Below, in pieces: positions 34,426 through 43,300 of a DNA stretch of 64,000 nucleotides; position 1 is the stretch's first letter, and each line of letters starts with the position of its first letter. A program made the position numbers and the translations under genes. Under the pieces are notes generated by a model. The model did no database searches. It had not been told where the DNA came from and saw only the letters and a list, made by a program, of their open reading frames with translations. This DNA is from Streptacidiphilus rugosus AM-16. Lineage in GTDB: Bacteria; Actinomycetota; Actinomycetes; Streptomycetales; Streptomycetaceae. Location: assembly GCF_000744655.1 (NCBI RefSeq), contig NZ_JQMJ01000004.1:5146001-5210000 (forward strand), written 5' to 3'.

Positions 34426-35150
34426 AGCGCGTCAGGGCAGCCGCCCACATCCACTCCGAGTGGTCCGACGACGCCGCCTGGCCGCTGGAGAAGCTGGTCG
34501 AGTCGTTCCGCCGCCGCCGGGTGGACGTCCTGCTCATGTGCGAGCACAGCCGCGGGTTCAGCGACGAGCGGTGGTCGCGGTACATCGAGGCCTGCGCGCG
34601 GGCGAGCACGCCGGACGTGCTGGTCGTCCCCGGGCTGGAGTACAACGACGCCGACAACGTCGTGCACGTCCCGGTCTGGGGCGACGTGCCGTTCCTCGGC
34701 GAGACGCCGGAGATCGGGGAGGTCCTGGCACGGGCGGAGGCCGAGCGCGGAGTGGCGGTCTTCGCCCACCCCTGGCGCCGCGACGCCTGGCGGCGCTTCG
34801 ATCCGCAGTGGGCCAAGCGCCTGACGGCCGTGGAGGTCTGGAACCGCAAGTACGACGGCTGGGCGCCGAACCGCCGGGCGCTGGCGTACCAGGAGGAGCT
34901 GGGCCTGCCAGGCTTCGTGTCGCTCGACTTCCACACCGCCCGTCAGTTCTTCCCGCTGGCCATGGAACTGACCCTCGACGGCGGGACGAGCAGGGAGACG
35001 GTGGAGGCCGCACTGCGCGACGGCCGCTTCGAGGCACTCGCGTTCAGCCGCAGCGCGCTGCGGCTGGCCGCCGGCGCGAGCGGCCGGGTCCTCGCCGCCG
35101 CCGAACTCCTGCGCGGCGTCGCCGCGAGGGCCCTGCGCGGCATCCGGTAG
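34422..35150 (+). CDS. PHP-domain metallohydrolase
   Basis: The protein has 242 residues. The polymerase-and-histidinol-phosphatase motifs are present: AAHIHSEWSDD, MCEHSRGFSDERW, VFAHPWRRDAW and VSLDFHTARQ give the His/Asp metal ligands. The family hydrolyses phosphoesters such as histidinol phosphate, nucleotides or phosphosugars. It ends the coupled group glycosyltransferase, deacetylase, ATP-grasp, PHP. A phosphatase step acting on the ATP-grasp product or a sugar phosphate is plausible. Confidence 0.87.
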   Translation: MKRVRAAAHIHSEWSDDAAWPLEKLVESFRRRRVDVLLMCEHSRGFSDERWSRYIEACARASTPDVLVVPGLEYNDADNVVHVPVWGDVPFLGETPEIGEVLARAEAERGVAVFAHPWRRDAWRRFDPQWAKRLTAVEVWNRKYDGWAPNRRALAYQEELGLPGFVSLDFHTARQFFPLAMELTLDGGTSRETVEAALRDGRFEALAFSRSALRLAAGASGRVLAAAELLRGVAARALRGIR

Positions 35151-35225
35151 AACCCGGGCCTGGTCTCGCAGCTCCCTGCGGCCCGCTGCCGAGCGCGACC
35201 CGGGCCCCCGGTGCTGTCGACCGCA

Positions 35226-35244
35226 CGAGGGCAGAACGCCCTCG
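35226..35244. terminator. Hairpin between convergent operons
   Basis: CGAGGGC, loop AGAAC, GCCCTCG is a perfect 7-base-pair stem in the middle of the 254-base gap between the PHP gene and the convergent glycosyltransferase gene. Nothing else is seen in this gap. Confidence 0.5.
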
Positions 35245-35404
35245 ACGTAGCGGCCCACGCGGTGTGCGGCTGCGGCAGACCACGCCGCGCGCAGGACGCG
35301 GGCGATGGCCGGTCGGCCGAAGGCCACGGGCAGCCGGGCCGACGCCCGCACCCCGTCGCACTCCGGCAACCCGCCCAGGTCGACCGCACGGCGGCGGCGC
35401 GGGG

Positions 35405-36385
35405 TCAGGGGCCGGGCTTCTCCGCCAGTCGGGACGGGCTGAGCAGGGCGGCCGCGGCCGCCCTGCTGGGTCCGCGGCCGAGCAGGGCCCTGGATCCCTC
35501 GCGCAGCAGTACGCCGGCGCGGAACGCCGCGGTGGCCGCGGCTCCGTGCCGCAGCCGGAACAGCCGCACCCGGTTGAGGGTGAGCAGCGTCCAGAGCCGG
35601 GCGGAGACCCGGGAGTCGCCACCCAGGTGCACGGCGGTCGCCTCCGGCGCCAGGCAGGTGGCGTAGCCCAGGTCCTTGGCGCGCAGGCAGTACTCGGTCT
35701 CCTCGGAGTAGAGGAAGAACGACTCGTTCCACGGTCCGCAGGCGTCGAGACAGCTCCTGGACAGCACCATCAGCGCGCCGCCCGCCCAGTCCGCGCGGGT
35801 CGGCCGGGTGTACGCCGCCGGGTCGGTGATCATCTCGCCCCAGCGCCGGAAGCGCCCCGCCCGGCGGTTGCCGAGCACCGCCTCGCCGAAGGCCCTGGCC
35901 ACGCTCGGCTCGCGGCGCAGCGAGGGGAAGAGCGCGTCGTCCTCCTCCCTCAGCACCGGGACCGCGATGCCGGTGCGCGAACCGTCGGGCTGCGGCGCGT
36001 CCAGGGCCTCGACGAGCGCCCGGGCGCAGCCGGGACGCATCCGCACGTCGGGGTTGCACACCAGCACCGCCCTGGTGGCCGCCGGGTCGCAGGCGGCCAG
36101 TGCGGCGTTGAGGCCGGCCGCGTAGCCGGCGTTGCGGCCAGTCTGCACCACCTCGGCCCGTGGGGCCAGCTCCCGGAGCACGGCGACGGTGTCGTCGGCC
36201 GAGGCGTTGTCCGCCACGACCAGGCGCCAGTCGTCGAGGCCGGCCATCCCCTCGGGCAGCGCCGCCAGGAATCCGGGCAGCACGGCGGCGCTGTTCCAGG
36301 TCACCGCGATCACGACGACCTGGCCGCCGACGGTGCTCCCCGCCGCCGCTCGCGGGGTGGCGAAGGACTGCTGGTCGATGGTCAT
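35405..36385 (-). CDS. Family 2 glycosyltransferase (rhamnosyltransferase-like)
   Basis: The protein has 326 residues from ATG 36385, which overlaps the ligase-fusion stop by four bases. The GT-A domain has VVIAVTWNSAAVLPGFLAAL, LVVADNASADDTVAVLRE and LVCNPDVRMRPG. It also has WAGGALMVLSRSCLDACGPWNESFFLYSEETEYCLRAKDLGY, the acceptor and catalytic signature of the WbbL-like group. A C-terminal basic amphipathic region suggests membrane contact. The encoded enzyme likely adds a deoxyhexose such as rhamnose, but no dTDP-rhamnose genes are in the window. Confidence 0.9.
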   Translation of the reverse strand: MTIDQQSFATPRAAAGSTVGGQVVVIAVTWNSAAVLPGFLAALPEGMAGLDDWRLVVADNASADDTVAVLRELAPRAEVVQTGRNAGYAAGLNAALAACDPAATRAVLVCNPDVRMRPGCARALVEALDAPQPDGSRTGIAVPVLREEDDALFPSLRREPSVARAFGEAVLGNRRAGRFRRWGEMITDPAAYTRPTRADWAGGALMVLSRSCLDACGPWNESFFLYSEETEYCLRAKDLGYATCLAPEATAVHLGGDSRVSARLWTLLTLNRVRLFRLRHGAAATAAFRAGVLLREGSRALLGRGPSRAAAAALLSPSRLAEKPGP

Positions 36386-38424
36386 CGGGTGGCCTCCAGA
36401 ACGGGCACGGGGACGGGCGGGGACGCCACGGCCGCGGCGGCGGGCCGACGCGCCGCCGCCTGCTCCGCCGCGGCGTGGTCGCGGCGCAGGAAGCCCAGGT
36501 GGCTGGCGCCGGTGCCCAGGGTGACGAAGAAGATGCCGGCGAACATCGGGAAACTGAGTGCGTCGAACGTCGCGGCGATGACGAGGGTGACCACGGCGGT
36601 GGCGAGGTACGCCTGACCCAGCTCCCGGTCGGCGTCGGTGCGGGCGAGCCGCCGGATCGCGCCGCCCTGGTGGATGCCGGTGAAGCAGAGGACCAGCAGC
36701 GCGATCACGCCCAACGCGCCCATCTCGGCGGCGATCAGCATGTACTGGTTGTCCGTGAAGAAGTACAGGTCGGGTGTGAAGGTGCCGAAGCCACGCCCGA
36801 ACAGCGGGCGTTGTTCCAGGTAGGGCAGGATCTCGGCGTACTTGACGGTGCGGGTCTGGGTACTGCTGTCGGAGTTGCTCAGGAACGAGCTGAACAGGTT
36901 GGTGAGCGTCCCGATGAGCCCGGGGATGACCACCTTGAAGCCCGCCACCGCGCCCAGCATCACCGCGATCGCGGTCCAGCGCCGTTGCGGCTTCCAGCGC
37001 GGCACCATCACCAGCAGCACCAGCGCCACGCCGATGATCGAGGTGCGCGAGACGGTCAGCGGCAGCGCCCCGCCGATGACGGCGGCGGGAACCCAGCGCC
37101 GCAGCCTGCCGCCGGGCCGGCTCGGGTCCAGGGCCTGCTGGATCGCGAAGGGCAGCAGGATCGCCAGCATCCCGCCGAACTCCAGCGGCTGCGCGGTCAG
37201 GGAGCGGGGCCGGACGAAGTCGCCGCGGTTCATCGCCTCGATGCCGGACACGCTCGCGTTCAGCCCGGGGATCTGGATCGAGTCGGCGATGTTGGTCCCG
37301 GAGAAGAAGTCGTAGTACCCGATGGCGGCGACGACGGCGCCGAGCAGGACCAGACGGCGCATCAGCACCTCGAGCCGGCTGCGGTCGTGCATCCCCGCCG
37401 TGGTGAGCACGACCAGGCCGACCCAGACCAGCAGCGCGATCACGCCCCGGTCGGCGCCCAGCTGCTCCTCGTGCGAGCTGTCGCGGGCCGCGTCGGCGAT
37501 GTAGCTGAGCAGTACGGCCGCCGACAGCACGCACATGGCCAGCCGCGCCGAGCGGGTCCCGGCCGGGGCGGTGATCCGGCCACCCAGCCAGGACGCCAGG
37601 AACCAGAGCAGCCCCAGCAGCGCGAAGACGTTCGCGGGCGTCCCCACACCGCCCAGTGCGGGCACCGCCAGGTTGGAGGGGATGAACAGCGCCAGGCAGA
37701 GGTAGACGGTGAGCACCGCGGTCGCGTCCAGCGGCCGGTGCAGCAGTCCGCGGCGGGCGGGAGCCGGCGGCGCCACCGGCAGCGGCGGGGCGTCGGGCTC
37801 CTCACCGCGCCGCAGGCGACGGGCCCGGGCGAAGGAGTCGACCACGAAGGCCAAGAGGAACGCGACCGTGAAGCCGACGATGATCGTCCCCGCCACGTCC
37901 TGCAGCTTCGTCTTGAACTGCGAGACCGGCTGCTGCGGCAGCACGACCGGCGCGGACTGCACCTGGAACGCCGCGGGCACGGCCGCCTGCAGCTGGAGGG
38001 CCCGCAGCTGCTGCCCGGCGAAGCGGGTGAGCGCGGCCGTCTCGTCCAGCACCCGGGTCTTGCCGACGCCGGTCACGCTGAGGGTGAGCAGCGGTCCCGG
38101 GGCGTCGGCCGCGAAGCCCACCTTGTAGGTGTCGGTGACACCCAGTTCCTGGAGCGAGTGGGCCGCGTCGGCGGACTGCAGCGTGCGGATCAGCACGTCG
38201 GCGGTGACGATGAGCGGACCGCCCGCGTTGGAGATCGGGTTGCCGAAGGTCGGCGCGAGCCTGGCGACACCGGTGGAGTCCAGGAGGCTGATCGAGCTCT
38301 CCGACTCGTAGATGACGGGCACCGTGCGGTACAGGTAGCCGCCGGCGAGCAGGCTCAGCACACAGATCGGCACCACCAGGTACCAGCGTCGGCGCAGGGT
38401 CGCCAGGATCTCGGCCAGGCTCAC
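36382..38424 (-). CDS. Fusion of Wzz-like chain-length domain with O-antigen ligase/polymerase domain
   Basis: The protein has 680 residues from a GTG with GGGGGAG upstream. Residues 1-200 form a Wzz/Wzc-like module: SLAEILATLRRRWYLVVPICVLSLLAGGYLYRTVPVIYESESSI, an extracytoplasmic region and a second helix near 175-195. A Pro-rich linker follows. From about 225 to 640 there are roughly ten helices with the Wzy_C/WaaL pattern, including LTAQPLEFGGMLAILLPFAI and the large loop RPLFGRGFGTFTPDLYFFTDNQYMLIAAEMG. The frame is continuous and the linker is clean, so this is a real fusion, not an annotation artefact. It would couple polymer growth or ligation to length control. Confidence 0.88.
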   Translation of the reverse strand: MSLAEILATLRRRWYLVVPICVLSLLAGGYLYRTVPVIYESESSISLLDSTGVARLAPTFGNPISNAGGPLIVTADVLIRTLQSADAAHSLQELGVTDTYKVGFAADAPGPLLTLSVTGVGKTRVLDETAALTRFAGQQLRALQLQAAVPAAFQVQSAPVVLPQQPVSQFKTKLQDVAGTIIVGFTVAFLLAFVVDSFARARRLRRGEEPDAPPLPVAPPAPARRGLLHRPLDATAVLTVYLCLALFIPSNLAVPALGGVGTPANVFALLGLLWFLASWLGGRITAPAGTRSARLAMCVLSAAVLLSYIADAARDSSHEEQLGADRGVIALLVWVGLVVLTTAGMHDRSRLEVLMRRLVLLGAVVAAIGYYDFFSGTNIADSIQIPGLNASVSGIEAMNRGDFVRPRSLTAQPLEFGGMLAILLPFAIQQALDPSRPGGRLRRWVPAAVIGGALPLTVSRTSIIGVALVLLVMVPRWKPQRRWTAIAVMLGAVAGFKVVIPGLIGTLTNLFSSFLSNSDSSTQTRTVKYAEILPYLEQRPLFGRGFGTFTPDLYFFTDNQYMLIAAEMGALGVIALLVLCFTGIHQGGAIRRLARTDADRELGQAYLATAVVTLVIAATFDALSFPMFAGIFFVTLGTGASHLGFLRRDHAAAEQAAARRPAAAAVASPPVPVPVLEATR

Positions 38425-38531
38425 TGTCGGCGCTCCCCCCGGCGGTCCCGATCAGGACCATCAGACTCACGGATCATGTGGCGTGCGGTCAAGAGCGGCT
38501 GGCAGTATCGGACCTGACGGAAGGACAGCCC

Positions 38532-39173
38532 GTGACGCCCGAAGCGTTCGTCAGTGCCCTGGTCCGACGCTGGTACGTGCTGCTGCTCGCCCTGCTGCTG
38601 ACCGCTGCCGGGGCGTACCACGTGCTGAAGCCCACCGAGGTCTACCGGGCCTCGGCCGTCGTCGTGCTCAAGCCGCCGGTCACCGGGAACCAGCCGAACC
38701 AGCTGGCCAACCTCCAGCCCACGCTGGCGACCGTCTCGTACGACGTGGTCCAGCAACTCGGCACGCCCGCCGGGCAGGCAGAGCTCGCGGCGGCCGGGGT
38801 GCACGGCACCTACGCCCTGGCGCCGCGCAACAGCGGCACGAACGCCACGCCGCAGTACCTGATCCCCTCGCTGCAGATCACCACCGAGCAGCCGAGTCCG
38901 GACGCGGCGGACGCGGCGGCACGCCGCATCGTCGAGGTGTACGCGGCGCACGTCGACCGGTTGCAGGACGGCGAGCACGTGCCGCAGGCGTCCCGGATGA
39001 CGGTGTCGGTGCTGGTGCCGCCCAACGCCGCGCTGCTGAGCGGCACCAAGAGCCGCGGCCTGGTGGGCGTGGCGCTGTCGGGCGCCTTCGGCGGAACGGC
39101 GGCGGCCCTGTGGACCGACCGCTGGCTGCTCGGCCGGGCCCGGCGCCGACGGGCGCTGCCCGCGCCCGCCTGA
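38532..39173 (+). CDS. Wzz-like chain-length determinant, short
   Basis: The protein has 213 residues from GTG 38532 with GGAAGGA seven bases upstream; a start at 38478 lacks a ribosome binding site. Helix 1 (about 13-31: WYVLLLALLLTAAGAYHVL) and helix 2 (about 173-192) flank an outer region. TPEAFVSALVRRWYVLL is the typical cytosolic entry. No ATPase or kinase domain is present. It diverges from the ligase-fusion operon with a 107-base spacer. It is the third protein of this type in the locus. Confidence 0.82.
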   Translation: MTPEAFVSALVRRWYVLLLALLLTAAGAYHVLKPTEVYRASAVVVLKPPVTGNQPNQLANLQPTLATVSYDVVQQLGTPAGQAELAAAGVHGTYALAPRNSGTNATPQYLIPSLQITTEQPSPDAADAAARRIVEVYAAHVDRLQDGEHVPQASRMTVSVLVPPNAALLSGTKSRGLVGVALSGAFGGTAAALWTDRWLLGRARRRRALPAPA

Positions 39174-39208
39174 GGCCCGGCGGAACGCCCCGGCCACGGT
39201 CCGGCGGC

Positions 39209-40255
39209 TCACAGTCCCCGGCGCTTCCAGGACCGCCACCACAGCCACTCCCGGCCCCGGTCGTACACCGCGGAAAGGACCAGCGGCTGCAGGTAGGGCA
39301 TGGTGCGGGCGCCGACCAGGCGGCGCAGCCGCAGCGCGCGGAACTCCGGCAGCGCGTCCGCGTCGGGCGTGCAGGCTCGGGCGAAGTCGACCAGCTCGTC
39401 GACGGGCACCACGTCGGTGCGCCCGCGGTCGTAGGCGCGGTAGGCGCGCCGCAGCGCGTAGCGGGCCAGCCGGCGGCGGACGGTCGCGGCCAGCCGGTCG
39501 GCGTCGGGCAGCAGCTCGCCGCACTTGGCCAGCGCCGAGTCGTAGGCCACCAGGCGCTGGCGCAGGTCGTCCAGCTGGCCGCCGAAGTCGGTGGTGGACA
39601 TGTTCTGGCCGTGGACCCGGTAGTACGCCTGGTCGGCGCCGCTGACGTAGCCGACGTCGGCGTGGGCGGCCAGTCGCATCCACATCTCGATGTCGCCCGC
39701 GTGGGGCAGTTCCGGGTCGTAGCCGCCGACCTGGCGCTGGAGCGAGGTGCGCACCACCACCTCGGGCGAGGTGATGCAGCCGGTGCCCTCACGGAAGCGG
39801 CGCTCCAGCCACCAGTGCCCGGGATAGACGATCCGACCGCCGCTGCCGGCGCGGGCGGCGGGCAGGGGGAGGCCGTGCTGGAAGTGGATCGGGCGGCCGT
39901 AGGCGAAGCCGGCCTCGGGGTGGGCGTCCAGCAGGGCGGCCGCCCTGGTGAGCGCGCCGGGCACCAGCCGGTCGTCGGCGGAGAGCAGCGCGCAGTAGTC
40001 GCCGTCGGCCCACTCCAGCAGGCCCTCGTTGTAGGTGGCGATGTGCCCGCGGTTCCGCTCGTGCACGCGGACCTCGATGCGGTCGTCCCCGCCGGCGAGC
40101 TTGCGGGCGGTCTCGGCGGAGTCGTCGGGTGAGGCGTCGTCGATGATCAGCACCCGTACGTCCACGCCGGGTTGCTCGTCGAGCACGCTGCGGACGCAGT
40201 CCTCCAGGTAGTGGCCGTACTTGTAGCAGGGGATGACGACGCTGACGCTGCTCAT
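39209..40255 (-). CDS. Family 2 glycosyltransferase
   Basis: The protein has 348 residues. The GT-A core has SVSVVIPCYKYGHYLEDCVRSVL, LIIDDASPDDSAETARKL, RNRGHIATYNEGLLEWADGDYCALLSADDRLVPG (the D-x-D-like metal motif) and HAGDIEMWMRLAAHADVGYV. The C-terminal 120 residues are helical and basic. It follows the strong terminator of the DUF4082 gene, so it probably has its own promoter. It is convergent with the short Wzz-like gene. Confidence 0.9.
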   Translation of the reverse strand: MSSVSVVIPCYKYGHYLEDCVRSVLDEQPGVDVRVLIIDDASPDDSAETARKLAGGDDRIEVRVHERNRGHIATYNEGLLEWADGDYCALLSADDRLVPGALTRAAALLDAHPEAGFAYGRPIHFQHGLPLPAARAGSGGRIVYPGHWWLERRFREGTGCITSPEVVVRTSLQRQVGGYDPELPHAGDIEMWMRLAAHADVGYVSGADQAYYRVHGQNMSTTDFGGQLDDLRQRLVAYDSALAKCGELLPDADRLAATVRRRLARYALRRAYRAYDRGRTDVVPVDELVDFARACTPDADALPEFRALRLRRLVGARTMPYLQPLVLSAVYDRGREWLWWRSWKRRGL

Positions 40256-40272
40256 GGAGGTGGGGCCAATCC

Positions 40273-40320
40273 CCGGGCGGCGGGGAGGCCGGCGCGAGGG
40301 CCGGTCTCCCCGCCGCCCGG
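40273..40320 (-). terminator. Very strong hairpin after the DUF4082 gene
   Basis: Perfect 15-base arms (CCGGGCGGCGGGGAG and its complement) extend inwards by six more pairs including one G-T, giving a 21-pair stem and a 6-base loop. It starts 40 bases after the stop of the 1270-residue secreted protein gene and lies 17 bases before the start of the glycosyltransferase gene. Confidence 0.75.
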
Positions 40321-40360
40321 TGGGTCGGAACGGACGGGATCATTCAGTGGTGCGGCGTGC

Positions 40361-43300
40361 TCAGATCAGGGTCCTGACCCCGACCGTGGGCTCCAGGCGT
40401 CCGGGGACCCAGCCAGGGAACCGGGCGAACGGCGGGAAGAACACCGAGTTGAGCCGCGGGTGGTGCGGCAGGTGCGGTCGCGGGTAACCGGTGCGCAGCA
40501 GCCAGGTGCGGGTGGCCACGGTGTGCCCGTGCCTGTCCTCGGCGGTCAGGGTGATCCGGTAGACGACTCCGTAGGCCAGCGGCGCGGCCGGACGGAGGCT
40601 CACCTTGTGGGTGGCCGGGTCGTAGCCGACGACGGCGGTGTAGCTGTCGTCGTCCGGCCAGTCGCCGACGGACGGAGTGGTGCTGATGTCCGCGTCGATG
40701 TGGGCCGGGTCCGTGGCCGCGGGCAGGGTCGCGGTGAGCGGGTGCGCCGCGTCCACGATCCGGTTCGGCCCGGTGGTCTTCGCTCCCCGGCCGGAGCCGG
40801 AGAGCGGGGCCGCCGAGAGCACCAGTCCGCTGGGCGAGGACGTCGGCAGTTTCGCCACCGCCGCCCCGACCGCCGTCCTGGCCGCCGCGCCCATGGTGGC
40901 GCTCGGCGAGAAGACCGGGCTGACCCAGTAGTTGGCGGATCCCGCGGAACCGCTGGGGAACGCGGAGGTGCTGCCGTAGGCGTAGACGCCGTTGGGAGCG
41001 CCGTTCGCGTCGGCGGGCGCGGTCAGCGGGTAGGCCAGGTGGGCGCCGGTGAAGTAGCTCTCGTTCACCGCGTAGTTGCCGTTGGGCGCGTGGTACGAGA
41101 CCACGTAGGTGGTACCCGCGGTGATCGCGACCGGAGTGGTGAAGGTCAGCGTCTGCCAGCCCGTGGCGGACTCGTTGGTGAAGGTGCCGGTCGCCAGCAG
41201 GCTGCCCGAGGCGGACCAGAGGCTGCCGGTGTGGGTGCCGGTGTTGCCGGTCCCCTTGTAGAAGGTGACGCCGGTGACGTTGCCCACCACGGCGGCCTGG
41301 AAGCGGGCGCCCAGCTCAAGGGAGTTGGGGTCGGCGGTCACGTCCGTGGTGCCCGGCACGGTGGTCGACGGCCACAGGGCACAGGGACAGCTGGTGGCCG
41401 GCGGCGTCGAGCTGGTGGTGAAGGTCCAGCTGACCGGGGCGGCCATGGCGTTGCCCCACAGGTCCGAGACCTGGACCGAGGCCGTGTAGACCCTGTTCAG
41501 CGCGAGCTGCGTGGACGGCGTGAACGTCGCCACGTTGCCGGAGGTCACCGCGGCGGTGCCGGGGACGGCGGTGCCGCTCGGGTCCTTGACGGTGAAGGCC
41601 AGCGTGCTCTGGTCGATGCTCTCGTTGAACGTCGCCGACACCGGGCTGGTGATGGAGACGCCGGCCGCCCCTGAGGTGGGCGACTTCGCGGTCACCGAAG
41701 GCGGCGTGGTGCTGGCCGTCGAGGTGTCGAGCACCACGTCCACCCAGTAGTTGCTGCCGCTGGACGCCGTGGAGGGGAAGGCGCTGGTCGAGCCGTAGTG
41801 GTAGACGCCGTTGCCGCCCGAGGCGCCGCCGCTCTGCAGCGCGGTCAGCGGTGCGAGGCCCGCGGCCTGGCTGCTGAAGTAGCCGCCGTCGTACGAGTAG
41901 CCGCCGTTGGGTGCGAAGTAGGAGGCGACATAGGTGGTGTTGGCCTTGACCGGCACCGGCGAGGGGAAGTTCAGCTGCTGCCAGCCGGAGGCCGTCTCGT
42001 TGGTGAACGTCCCGGTAGCCAGCAGCTGGCCGCTCGCGGTCCACAGGTTGCCCAGGTGCGTGCCGGTGTTGGCGGTGGACTTGTAGAAGCGGACGCCGGT
42101 GACCGAACCGGGGGCGCTGGTCTGGAACTTCACGCCCAGTTCGAGCGCGCTGCCGTCGCCGCCGTTGACCGTTCCCGGCACCGCGCTGGCGGGCCAGACG
42201 GTGCACGGGCACTGCTGCGGCCCGACGGTGAGCGGCACGGAGGCGACCGCGCCGGTGTTGACGCTGTCGTCCTCGGCGCGGACCTGGATCTGCGCCGAAC
42301 CCTGGGCGGTCGGCGTCCAGCTGTAGCTCCAGGACGTCAGCCCGGTGGCCTGGTTCCAGGTGGCGCCGCCGTCGGTGGAGACCTCGACGCGGGCGACGAC
42401 GCCCCCGCCGTTGTCGGCCGCGGTGCCCGTGACCGTGATCGGCTTCAGCGCCGGCACGGTGCTGCCGGAGGACGGGCTGGTCACCGTGACGGTCGGGCCG
42501 ACGGTGTCCGTCGAGGCTGCGGCGGCGACGAGGTTGCTCTGCAGCGTGACCGGCTGCAGACCCATGTCGGCCAGGATGTTGACGGTGGCCTGCTGCATCC
42601 GGGCGTCCTCGGTGACCGTGGGCGTGCCGGTGGTCGGCACGTTGGTCAGACCCCAGGACCACTGGACGGTGGCCGAGCCGAAGACGAGCGCGTGCGAGGT
42701 CGGGTCGCGGAACTCCACCAGGCTGTGCGTGGCCGTCCCGTTGCCGTAGTTGTTGCCCCAGTCCAGGCGCAGGGTGCCGTTGGTGACGTCGACCGTCGTC
42801 GAGGAGAGGTCGATCTCACCGCTGGGTCGTGAGGCGTCGGGCACGTCGCTGTCCCACTCGTAGCCGAGGGTCCCGGTCGGGAAGACGGCGGTCTGCGAGG
42901 GGGTGAGGTTGGCGACGGAGGTGTTCCGCCAGAGCCGCATCTTGGCGTAGGCGCCCGGCACGGTGATCGCGTCGCTGCGGTAGCCGTTGACCTGGAACAG
43001 GGAGCCGGTCAGCTGGTTCTCCGGCTGGTAGGGCTGGTTGTAGTTGGCGCTGGCCGGGTCCATCCAGGTGCCGGTCCAGGTGCCGCTCGGGTCCGCGACG
43101 CCGTCGGGGGTCGGGAACTCGAGCTTGGTCATCTTGTAGCTGACCATGGTCCGGTTCGGCGTGTTGGTCCCGTCGATGCTGGGCGCCAGGCGGGTCTTCC
43201 AGAAGACCTCGTTGCCGCTGAAGAACGCCTCGTTGACCCCGGCCTTGCGGGCGGCGAGGACGTTGTTCCACTGCGCCTGGTTCCAGTACTCGTCGTGCCC

